45,426 bases of DNA from a virus. This document shows, piece after piece, positions 33,935 through 40,567 of the stretch (positions are counted from its first letter, which is position 1; every line of letters starts with the position of its first letter). The stretch is from IMG/VR virus record IMGVR_UViG_3300027856_000099, positions 1 through 45,426 of that record, one strand, 5' to 3'. Position numbers and translations under genes: made by a program. A model generated the notes under the pieces. That model did not search any database, was not told the DNA's origin, and saw nothing but the letters and a program-made list of their open reading frames with translations.

Positions 33935-34422
33935 TAGACTCCTGCCTTAGCTTCAAATTCTCTAGCTTCATCAGCAGCCATAAGATCATGTAAGTATCTA
34001 TACTCTTGAAATGCTTCTATCTCAGGTACTGTACAAGACATAGGCTCTTTTAGATACTTCAAGTAACACCTTTCCCAATACTGTTCTTTAGTTTCAGTAC
34101 CATCAAGCTTAGCTATCTCATCTGTATGTGCTCCAAGAGTCTCCATTATAGCTATCTTAGGATCACTATGCTTAATTATAGTATAAGCAGGAACTATAGC
34201 ATCATTAGCTATTTTAGATACGAGAGTACTTATCTTACCCATAAGCTGAAGGAATGTTACCTCTACAGTAGGTGGGAATGATCTAGCAGTATCAAGTGGA
34301 TTGTCAGGATGGTAAGGTGGCTTCACTAAGTCATCTATGTAAGCTACCTTGAGTATCCTATCTAGTGCTTCTACTTCTTCCTTAGAGAAAGCAGGACGAT
34401 AGCGGTGTTTAGAGGTTGCCAT
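33934..34422 (-). CDS. Hypothetical protein (162 aa)
   Basis: It overlaps the upstream DUF6011 gene by 14 bases and ends on the start of the next. The protein is largely helical, with an N-terminal basic segment (MATSKHRYRPAFSKEEVEALD) and a later AKLDGTETKEQYWERCYLKYL region. Nothing recognised. The tight packing implies co-translation with the replication genes. Confidence 0.65.
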   Translation of the reverse strand: MATSKHRYRPAFSKEEVEALDRILKVAYIDDLVKPPYHPDNPLDTARSFPPTVEVTFLQLMGKISTLVSKIANDAIVPAYTIIKHSDPKIAIMETLGAHTDEIAKLDGTETKEQYWERCYLKYLKEPMSCTVPEIEAFQEYRYLHDLMAADEAREFEAKAGV

Positions 34423-35101
34423 TATCTTTCATCTCCGTAGATAGCATATGGTAAAGTATGCCTTGTTGAGTATCATTAAGAAGCTTAAACTCTCTAAACA
34501 TCTCAAGTACAGGCTCTTTAGAGAATACTGTAGTAGTAGGCATTTCACCTAAGCACTCAGTAGGCTCTGGTATGATAGCATTACCATCTTCATCTATAGC
34601 AAAGCTACCTGATGCTGCCTTTACATGCCCACTAGCACCTAGTTCTTCCAGTAACCTCTCTTGATTAACAAGTACTTGTTCAGGGCTAGTAGTCATGCTA
34701 TCACTATCAGGGAACCAGAAACCTCTGCATATCGGACCGATACCTAGTTCTATACTAAGTGCATTAGTAAGAGTTCTACCGCAGCAGCAGCAAGTGCCAG
34801 TAATCTTACCATCGTTCATAGCTATACGCTCAGGTTCACTAATAGCTTCTATTACTAGTTGCTTCTGCTTAGCTGTAATCAAGCTAGGGTGCCTTACCTT
34901 AAGCAATCCTGCTGGTGAGATCTTACCTATGTAAGACCAGTTATCATCCTTAATATAAAGGTATCCGGGATTAGTACTGACATCACTAGCAGCACTAATA
35001 CGTAAGCCTTCTATGCGAAAGCAAGGGTTCTTACCTGCTTGTAACATATGATGCATAGCAATACCTAGCTTATGCTTAGGTGTCCATGATTGTGTACCCA
35101 T
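34409..35101 (-). CDS. DUF6011-type zinc-binding protein (230 aa)
   Basis: Around residues ~105-130 lies GTCCCCGRTLTNALSIELGIGPICRGFW, the signature of DUF6011, where paired cysteines (CxxC...C) probably hold zinc. The N-terminal part has a beta-rich RIEGLRISAASDVSTNPGYLYIKDD stretch that may bind nucleic acid. The family is common in phage and plasmid replication or regulatory modules, with unknown biochemical role. ATG 35101 lies five bases after the preceding gene stop. Confidence 0.72.
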   Translation of the reverse strand: MGTQSWTPKHKLGIAMHHMLQAGKNPCFRIEGLRISAASDVSTNPGYLYIKDDNWSYIGKISPAGLLKVRHPSLITAKQKQLVIEAISEPERIAMNDGKITGTCCCCGRTLTNALSIELGIGPICRGFWFPDSDSMTTSPEQVLVNQERLLEELGASGHVKAASGSFAIDEDGNAIIPEPTECLGEMPTTTVFSKEPVLEMFREFKLLNDTQQGILYHMLSTEMKDNGNL

Positions 35102-35105
35102 AATC

Positions 35106-35270
35106 TTATTCCTTTCCTTTTAGTTGTTTAATAATTTCTTCCTGTTCAACAGCTTTATCAAGCCACTCTTTTTGTAGCTTAGGGTTAGAAGTGCTTTCAG
35201 CTAAAGCAAAGCATTGTATTAGCCTTTGTTCAGCACTACGTATCTTAATACCAGTTAATCTATCTTTCAT
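35106..35270 (-). CDS. Hypothetical small protein (54 aa)
   Basis: The frame opens at ATG 35333, but the start chosen is ATG 35270 because it has an AAGGA site 8 bases upstream, unlike 35333. The product is helical and charged (MKDRLTGIKIRSAEQRLIQC...). If the longer form is real it would add an N-terminal hydrophobic-basic stretch (MLIQIAMVLIKGLLDKKRK) that might anchor it to the membrane. Function unknown. Confidence 0.58.
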   Translation of the reverse strand: MKDRLTGIKIRSAEQRLIQCFALAESTSNPKLQKEWLDKAVEQEEIIKQLKGKE

Positions 35271-35356
35271 TACTAGCTTCCTTTTCTTATCTAACAAACC
35301 TTTAATAAGAACCATAGCTATCTGTATTAGCATAACTATGGGTCTGATAAAGACTC

Positions 35357-35569
35357 TTAGCCTGTGGTAGTTACTACAGCTATAGCACCAAGTCCGATAC
35401 CTATGATAGCAACCCAGTAGAGAACATCCACTGCTCGTTTATAAATAAGCTTCCAACGCTTACGGTTACGTTTGATAGTATCAATATTAGGCGTACGAGT
35501 AATGCGATCAATACGTCTAACGCTACGGTCCCACTTCTTACGTTTGTTAACGTTGCTAGTCCAGTTCAT
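35357..35569 (-). CDS. Small basic protein with one C-terminal membrane helix (70 aa)
   Basis: ATG 35569 overlaps the upstream stop (ATGA). The N-terminal ~45 residues are very basic (NKRKKWDRSVRRIDRITRTP ... KRNRKRWKLIYKR) and are followed by a membrane segment (VLYWVAIIGIGLGAIAVVTT) at the very end. This tail-anchored layout with a cationic cytoplasmic arm fits an early membrane-associated host-interaction protein. Not recognised. Confidence 0.65.
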   Translation of the reverse strand: MNWTSNVNKRKKWDRSVRRIDRITRTPNIDTIKRNRKRWKLIYKRAVDVLYWVAIIGIGLGAIAVVTTTG

Positions 35570-35799
35570 GCTACCCTCCGAGGACGGAAGCCATTCAGAT
35601 GTAAGCGATCAGCAACACACTTCCAACTAGCTGGTGGATTAACAATTCTAACTGAAGCATTGTACCAACCTTTAACTCTGACACCATTTATATATAAACT
35701 GTCGGTAATATTTACCACTTCTATTTCCATACCTCGTAACTCAGCACTGTCACTATGCCAGCAACTAGCAGGATGTATTAAACCTATTGTATCTTTCAT
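35566..35799 (-). CDS. GFRPRR-tail small protein, copy 2 (77 aa)
   Basis: Starts MKDTIGLIHP and ends LNGFRPRRVA; both ends match the 73-aa protein at 30962, so they are paralogues with diverged centres. ATG 35799 has an AAGGA site and lies 35 bases inside the upstream gene; the stop overlaps the next ATG. The middle is a likely beta hairpin pair (EIEVVNITDSLYINGVRVKG). Function unknown. Confidence 0.7.
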   Translation of the reverse strand: MKDTIGLIHPASCWHSDSAELRGMEIEVVNITDSLYINGVRVKGWYNASVRIVNPPASWKCVADRLHLNGFRPRRVA

Positions 35800-35956
35800 A
35801 ACTTTTTCCTTTTAGTTTACGTTCTTGATATAACAACCACTGACCTAAGCCAGTATATGGTTGTCCTGTCCTGTAATAAGTCCGTGAGCTATACTTGCTA
35901 GTATCTACGGGTAATACTTTCATAGCTCCCTCTACTACTTTATCTTTATTACTCAT
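35765..35956 (-). CDS. Hypothetical small protein, first gene of the minus-strand early block (63 aa)
   Basis: ATG 35956 has an AAAGGGA site about 10 bases upstream. The protein is Tyr/Arg/Lys-rich (KYSSRTYYRTGQPYTGLGQW, YQERKLKGKSYERYNRF). It is the gene closest to the divergent control region and so one of the first expressed. No motif is recognised. Confidence 0.58.
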   Translation of the reverse strand: MSNKDKVVEGAMKVLPVDTSKYSSRTYYRTGQPYTGLGQWLLYQERKLKGKSYERYNRFNTSC

Positions 35957-36040
35957 CTTATCTATTCCCTTTATTAACTTACAGTGTATGACCAGTCCTT
36001 ACCTAAGAAGTAAATCGGAATTTTGGCAAAGTGGCCCTAT

Positions 36041-36062
36041 TTGACATTTTGACAGAATGACA
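36041..36062 (+). repeat. TGACA array, left (three copies, 8-bp period)
   Basis: TGACA occurs at 36042, 36050 and 36058 with exactly 8 bases from start to start, in the sequence TTGACATTTTGACAGAATGACA minus its final few bases. It faces the right array as an inverted partner. An eight-base period suits side-by-side binding of a dimeric or multimeric protein. Confidence 0.75.
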
Positions 36063-36290
36063 ACGATGTGTCAAGCCCCTATTTAGGGGTACGTATCCGT
36101 GGCTATGTTATAGGTAACAGGTATATATCTAGCTATCTAACAGTACCTGATTCGCCTCTGTATAGAGGAGTGTATTTAAACATTACTAATTCATAAGTAC
36201 ATACCTATACTTAGATACTACTACTATACATACCTATTAGATACAGCAAGAGATAGGAACATACCCCTAGATACCGATACCTCAGGCTAG

Positions 36291-36311
36291 TGTCAAAATG
36301 TCATTTTGTCA
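36291..36311 (-). repeat. TGACA array, right, inverted (three copies, 8-bp period)
   Basis: TGTCA occurs at 36291, 36299 and 36307, again with exact 8-base steps. On the minus strand it reads TGACAAAATGACATTTTGACA. It is the inverted partner of the array at 36041-36062, with about 228 bases between them; another TGACA is at 36324. Confidence 0.75.
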
Positions 36312-36352
36312 AAGCTGACCATATTGACAATTTACCTAATCCTTAATCTAGT

Positions 36353-36464
36353 AACTGTGCATACGATTGAAGTTATACTAATGCGTACTATGCTTAGCTA
36401 CCAGTACCATAACTGCGCTTACGAGTGAAGTATATATAAACGGTTACGCTCTTAGCTAAAAGTA
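36353..36464 (+). repeat. Two 54-bp imperfect tandem direct repeats
   Basis: Units 36353-36406 and 36411-36464 align end to end: AACTG-y-GC-w-TACGA-k-TGAAGT and, at the far end, CTTAGCTA..AGTA. They have a 58-base step. The region is AT-rich between the two conserved ends. Placement directly before the plus-strand cassette suggests tandem promoters or a replication-initiator site. Confidence 0.65.
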
Positions 36465-36590
36465 AATGAGTTGTAAGTGTTTGATTTTACAGGGATTATA
36501 AAAGCTAAAAAGCTTGCATCCCTATATAGAAGAGTCCATTATTCATACATACCCGGCAACAATGCCGAATCAAGCACAGGGACCCAGACC

Positions 36591-36866
36591 ATGCGACCAA
36601 AACTGAATGACATCGTTTATATCTTGCAAGCTTTGAATCTCGGACGATTCATTATTACTGATTGGCAGAAGCAAGCTAAGCAAACGTACATCTACCTTGA
36701 ATCAGAACATCAACCGCACCTTAATGGATGGAGACTTAGAGGTGTAGAAGTACAGTGTTGGACAGTAGCAATAGCCAGACCGAATGGAATCATTGAATCA
36801 ATGGATTGTGACTACCAGCCTGAAAAGTACCAAGCAGTACAAACCGCCAATAATGGCATTCACTAG
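36591..36866 (+). CDS. Hypothetical protein (91 aa)
   Basis: The chosen start is ATG 36591 with an AGGG site 9 bases upstream; a GTG at 36477 would add 38 residues but has weaker initiation context. The product starts MRPKLNDIVYILQALNLGRF and is rich in Trp and Tyr, with a beta strand pair (GWRLRGVEVQCWTVAIARPNG). Codon use is more GC-rich than in neighbouring modules. It precedes the 36895 gene by 28 bases. Not recognised. Confidence 0.62.
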   Translation: MRPKLNDIVYILQALNLGRFIITDWQKQAKQTYIYLESEHQPHLNGWRLRGVEVQCWTVAIARPNGIIESMDCDYQPEKYQAVQTANNGIH

Positions 36867-36894
36867 AACCACCAACAAAAGAGAGTAAATTATC

Positions 36895-37638
36895 ATGACC
36901 ACATCAACTGATAACAACGTACCAGCAGCAACACCCCGGCCTACTGACAAGGGAGCAGAAACCGCTGGCCAATTCTTTCCTTATAACAGCGTAGAAGGAA
37001 CACCAGCAGCGCCGACTGGTTACAGGCAAGTTACTTGTAACTACAAGCAGACCGCAGCTATGAAAGCGAAAGGTACGGAAGCAAAACCTAACGTCTATGT
37101 CACTGTACCTAATGACCACGTATCTATCGCTCAGGTGATTGAGAACATAGAAACGCTGGCTCCGTTTGTTAGCGCTTACTTGTCTAGCGTTGAAGACTCT
37201 ACTATCCGCGCCTATCATAAGGATGGTGGCACTCAGGTATTCACGGAGACGCTAACATTGGCGAAGATACTCGAAACTATCGAAGAGTCGCACAGCAGTA
37301 TCAACGGTGAGCAGATCACGGAGTGGTTTACCGAAGCTTGCGCATCTAAGTTACTGGTCATACTGGCTAACAAACTGGGAACTGATGATCCGGCAGAACT
37401 TACCGAGGAACAAGGCGCTAAGGTCAAGCAGGTGATTGAGTCTTACCTTGCACAGTTCATTAGTCTGGCATCTGGCAAAACGATGCTCCCAGTAGCGCAA
37501 CGAGTAGCACTAGCTAAGTGTTTGAAGCTTACCGACGCTGATACTTCACCGATGGGTATCAGGTTTACCAGTCGTTTCGCTAAGATGGAAAAGAAAGAAA
37601 CCGAAGCACTGGCAAGCTTGGGAGACTTGGAACTGTAG
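36895..37638 (+). CDS. Unknown protein of the plus-strand early cassette (247 aa)
   Basis: ATG 36895 follows an AAAGAG site. An N-terminal disordered arm (~40 residues) leads to a beta hairpin (RQVTCNYKQTAAMKAKGTEAKPNVYVTVPNDHVSIAQVIENIE), then helices. The layout parallels the protein at 29778. Codon use is richer in G and C than that of structural genes (many ACC, GCG, CTG, GGC). A strong 15-bp hairpin follows its stop directly. It may be an abundant nucleic acid or host-binding protein; not recognised. Confidence 0.7.
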   Translation: MTTSTDNNVPAATPRPTDKGAETAGQFFPYNSVEGTPAAPTGYRQVTCNYKQTAAMKAKGTEAKPNVYVTVPNDHVSIAQVIENIETLAPFVSAYLSSVEDSTIRAYHKDGGTQVFTETLTLAKILETIEESHSSINGEQITEWFTEACASKLLVILANKLGTDDPAELTEEQGAKVKQVIESYLAQFISLASGKTMLPVAQRVALAKCLKLTDADTSPMGIRFTSRFAKMEKKETEALASLGDLEL

Positions 37639-37646
37639 CAAGTAAC

Positions 37647-37689
37647 AAGTAGCGCGGGCTAGGTAATAGGACTTAGCTCGCTGCTACTT
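37647..37689 (+). terminator. Strong hairpin directly after the 36895 gene (terminator-like, no T-run)
   Basis: AAGTAGCGCGGGCTA (37647-37661) pairs with TAGCTCGCTGCTACTT (37674-37689) apart from one bulged base and one mismatch or wobble, with a 12-base loop, starting 8 bases after the stop codon. There is no immediate T-run, so it may protect the mRNA end or work as a Rho-aided terminator. Confidence 0.5.
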
Positions 37690-37743
37690 ACTGGACTAGT
37701 AACGTAGGACTATCTAAATTTTCTCGCTTCGCTCGGTTAAGGT

Positions 37744-37908
37744 GTCAGCAAGCTGACTATTAAGTAATCTTATTAAAAGCATCAATGAATAGCAAGCTAT
37801 CCTTAAGTAGTCTTATTACAAGCCTAATGAGTAGCAAGCTACCCTTAAGTAGTCTTATTCCTAATGAGTACTGCGTACCATTCAGTAGTTTTATTACACC
37901 ACACACGA
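37744..37908 (+). repeat. Array of short palindromes with covarying arms (four units)
   Basis: The palindromes are GTCAGC-AA-GCTGAC (37744-37757), ATAGC-AA-GCTAT (37789-37800), GTAGC-AA-GCTAC (37831-37842) and GTAC-TGC-GTAC (37868-37878). Arms differ while pairing is kept. Spacers share TTAAGTA-r-TCTTATT, and the last three palindromes follow directly on AATGA. Steps are about 45, 42 and 37 bases. A functional DNA or RNA structure is likely. Confidence 0.7.
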
Positions 37909-38116
37909 CACAATCTATCCAGAAGGGTGGGGTAGGAAGCTTTTTTAGACTATCCGAGACGCGCTATCCTAAGGAACATCCCTATTTTTCCTAAACTTTT
38001 TATACATATTGCTATCTAAGAAGTCTATTTACGATTACTACCTATGCATCCTATAGCTAACTGTTATAGTAGTATATCAAGATAGCCGCGATCAGTTCTT
38101 ACCAGAAGGAGGAAAC

Positions 38117-38791
38117 ATGTTGCATGATATGAATAATATAACACTTGCAGACTTGGGTTTCCAAGATGGTAAGAAGATACCAGTTTCTGCTGCTCCTACA
38201 GAAGTATCTGCCGTAAATGGTAAACTTGCGCGCGGCACAACTACTAGTATCGAAGATCGTGCATTAGTATTACTAGGTGCTGGTATTGGAGGAGAAGCAG
38301 TAGCTAATGCATTAGGTGTAACTCCTGCTAGAATTAGTCAGTTACTATCTGAGCAAACATTCTCTGATGCTGTAAGTACTCTCCGCTATGAGAATCTCCA
38401 GAAACATAATAACAGAGATGCTTCTTATGATACCATAGAAGATAAGTTATTAGCTAAACTAGAACAAAGTCTTGGATTTATACTAAAACCTGCTGATCTG
38501 TTAAGGGCTATTAGTACTATTAATAGTGCTAAGCGTCGTGGTCAGTCTAGTCCAGATCAAGTAGTAAACCAACAGAATATTGTAAACTTAATATTACCCA
38601 CAATTATTGCAGAAAAATTTACAGTTAATATAGATAACCAAGTAACCCGTGCAGGGGAACAAGAACTCCACACATTGCCAGCATCTACTTTACTAAAGAA
38701 TGTAGAGGATGCTAGCTTAGTACGACAAAAAGCACTTTCTCTTTTAGAAGCGCCACTTACTGAGGAGGATACTCGAATAGAGGCGTTGTAG
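38117..38791 (+). CDS. Terminase small subunit (224 aa)
   Basis: ATG 38117 has an AGGAGG site. Residues ~40-85 form a helix-turn-helix (EDRALVLLGAGIGGEAVANALGVTPARISQLL), the kind by which small terminases recognise packaging DNA. A long helical middle and a Glu/Leu-rich C-terminus that may bind the large subunit follow. It is the first gene of the head module, just after the palindrome array, and two genes precede the portal. The assignment is by position and HTH. Confidence 0.72.
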   Translation: MLHDMNNITLADLGFQDGKKIPVSAAPTEVSAVNGKLARGTTTSIEDRALVLLGAGIGGEAVANALGVTPARISQLLSEQTFSDAVSTLRYENLQKHNNRDASYDTIEDKLLAKLEQSLGFILKPADLLRAISTINSAKRRGQSSPDQVVNQQNIVNLILPTIIAEKFTVNIDNQVTRAGEQELHTLPASTLLKNVEDASLVRQKALSLLEAPLTEEDTRIEAL

Positions 38792-38814
38792 TATAAGAGA
38801 AAGCGAGGAATATC

Positions 38815-38994
38815 ATGTGTAGAAAATACCATGTTAGAGGAGAGGATCTTACTTTGGAACAAGTATTAGCTCGCCTACAAAGTAAAACGACTATTACTAC
38901 TAAAGTAATATATAGCCAGCAAGAAATAGTATCTGCTTCTAAGGTGCTAGAGAGACTTGCAGCTAGAGTTAATTCTGCACCTCGTATATTATGA
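38815..38994 (+). CDS. Hypothetical small protein overlapping the large terminase start (59 aa)
   Basis: ATG 38815 has an AGGA site; its TGA overlaps the large terminase ATG at 38991 (ATGA). The product starts MCRKYHVRGEDLTLEQVLAR and is mainly helical with a coiled C-terminal part (ASKVLERLAARVNS). The coupling makes it likely to be real and to act in packaging. Not recognised. Confidence 0.68.
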   Translation: MCRKYHVRGEDLTLEQVLARLQSKTTITTKVIYSQQEIVSASKVLERLAARVNSAPRIL

Positions 38995-40550
38995 CTACTA
39001 CACTAGAATCATTAGGAGGTACCGAACCTACAAGTATTGGTTTCCAGAATGCAGAAGATACTACTCTACCTGAGGTCAACGAGATACAGCAGGTGGGAGC
39101 TTCTGCGCAGGAAATACAAAAACTAGCTAAGTCTGATCTAGATTTCTTAGCAGCTTTAATTATGCCTACCATCTTTACGTTCTGTTTCCCACCAGTATTT
39201 AAATCAGTCTGGACTTGGATGTTAGGCTATGTAAAGCAGAGTAGAGTATTTCCACAACTTGCATTAGGCTTACCTCGTGGTTTTGGTAAGACTACCTTAA
39301 TGAAGATTTTTATAATCTATTGTATACTCTTCACTAATAAGAAGTTTATACTAATAATATCTGCTATTGCACCTCTCGCGGAAGCTATTTTAGCAGATGT
39401 GATAGATATGTTAGAAGAGCCAAATATTAAAGCTGTCTTTGGAGACTGGAAACTTGGTGTAGAGAAAGACACACAGAAAATTAAGAAGTTTGGATTTAGA
39501 GGACGTAATATAACATTAGCGGCAGTAGGAGCAGAAGGTAGCTTACGAGGACTTAATATTAAGAATACTCGTCCAGATGTTATGCTCTTTGAAGATGTAC
39601 AATCTAGAGAATGTGCTGATAGCTTAGTACAAACTACTTCTCTTGAGAATTGGATAGTAGGAACAGCGATGAAAGCTAAATCTCCTACTGGTTGTATGTT
39701 CTTATTTGTAGCTAATATGTATCCTACTAAGCATAGTATCTTACGTAAATTTAAGAAGAATGCTACTTGGATTAAGTTTATAGCTGGTGGTTTACTTGTA
39801 GATGGTACATCTCTTTGGGAAGAACTCCAGCCAGCAACACAGCTTATTAAGGAATTTGAAAATGATCTGGCTATGGGTAAGCCTGAGATATTCTATGCAG
39901 AAGTTCTTAATGATGAGAATGCTAGTGCTAATAACTTAATTGATCTATCTAAGCTACCAGATTCTCCTTATAGCGAAGGTGATATATCTGGCGGTAACTT
40001 TATAGTAATAGATCCAGCTACAGACAAGATAGGTTCAGATGCTGTATCTGTAGGTTATTTTGAGATACATGATGCTTTACCTATGTTAATGGAATTACGT
40101 GAGGGTAGATTCTCTCCAGGGGATACAATTCACGAAGCTCTTAGACTAGCTCTTACTCATAACTGTCGTCTCATAGCTGTAGAATCTAACGCTTACCAAT
40201 ATTCTTTACTCTATTGGTTTGAGTTTATTTGTAGACAACTAGGTATAGCAGGCATAGAAGCAGTACCTATATACTCAGGTATTAAGAATAAAAATGCTCG
40301 TATACTTACTATGTTTAAAGCTTATGCAGCAGGTGAGTTTTTTGTACATGATGAATGTAAATTAAGTGTACATTTACAGATTACTGGATTTAATCCACTA
40401 AAAACAGATAATGTAGATGGTATACTTGATTTACTTACATATGCGCCGCGCGTAGTAAATGAGTTTGGAGAATATGTAATAGCTGGTAACATAGTAGAAT
40501 CACAAGAATTTGAAGCAATAGAAGTACCTGATTATAATAACCCATTCTAG
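38991..40550 (+). CDS. Terminase large subunit (519 aa)
   Basis: The packaging motor has its ATPase Walker A at residues 95-101 (PRGFGKT), Walker B at 196-202 (DVMLFED, Asp201-like/Glu201 acid pair) and a nuclease domain beginning IDPATDKIGSD with Asp341, followed by ESNAYQ. The order ATPase then RNase-H-like nuclease matches phage TerL. It sits between the HTH protein and the portal. It cuts concatemeric DNA and pumps it into proheads. Confidence 0.93.
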   Translation: MTTTLESLGGTEPTSIGFQNAEDTTLPEVNEIQQVGASAQEIQKLAKSDLDFLAALIMPTIFTFCFPPVFKSVWTWMLGYVKQSRVFPQLALGLPRGFGKTTLMKIFIIYCILFTNKKFILIISAIAPLAEAILADVIDMLEEPNIKAVFGDWKLGVEKDTQKIKKFGFRGRNITLAAVGAEGSLRGLNIKNTRPDVMLFEDVQSRECADSLVQTTSLENWIVGTAMKAKSPTGCMFLFVANMYPTKHSILRKFKKNATWIKFIAGGLLVDGTSLWEELQPATQLIKEFENDLAMGKPEIFYAEVLNDENASANNLIDLSKLPDSPYSEGDISGGNFIVIDPATDKIGSDAVSVGYFEIHDALPMLMELREGRFSPGDTIHEALRLALTHNCRLIAVESNAYQYSLLYWFEFICRQLGIAGIEAVPIYSGIKNKNARILTMFKAYAAGEFFVHDECKLSVHLQITGFNPLKTDNVDGILDLLTYAPRVVNEFGEYVIAGNIVESQEFEAIEVPDYNNPF

Positions 40551-40567
40551 AATCTAGGAATAATACG

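Larger units (their letters stand above)
35957..36590. promoter_or_regulatory. Divergent control region
   Basis: This 634-base stretch separates the minus-strand early operon from the plus-strand 36591 cassette. It contains two inverted TGACA arrays with 8-bp period (36041-36062 and 36291-36311), a CCCCTA-TT-TAGGGG palindrome at 36077-36090, a CCTCT-GTAT-AGAGG hairpin near 36153-36166 and two 54-bp direct repeats (36353-36464). A GTG-start extension of the first plus gene would begin at 36477. It probably holds the early promoters and could be the replication origin. No ordinary gene was found inside it. Confidence 0.6.
37639..38116. promoter_or_regulatory. Noncoding region before the terminase genes
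   Basis: Contents in order: a 15-bp imperfect hairpin at 37647-37689, a CTCGCTTCGCTCGG patch near 37726, the palindrome array 37744-37908, a GGGTGGGGTAGG plus T-rich stretch near 37922-37950, and an AT-rich stretch with a probable late promoter (TATAGT/TATATC near 38064-38078) before the AGGAGG site of 38117. Candidates are packaging site, late-gene control and replication origin. No credible gene is seen. Confidence 0.55.

Noticed and set aside
36477-36590. GTG-start extension of the 91-aa gene
   Set aside because: Weak initiation context and AT-rich composition unlike the gene itself; ATG 36591 has a good ribosome site.
37726-37740. CTCGCTTCGCTCGG patch as a terminator stem
   Set aside because: It is not self-complementary in a useful way and has no T-run behind it.
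37744-37908. CRISPR array
   Set aside because: Repeats are degenerate palindromes with partly conserved spacers and uneven steps, not identical repeats with unique spacers.
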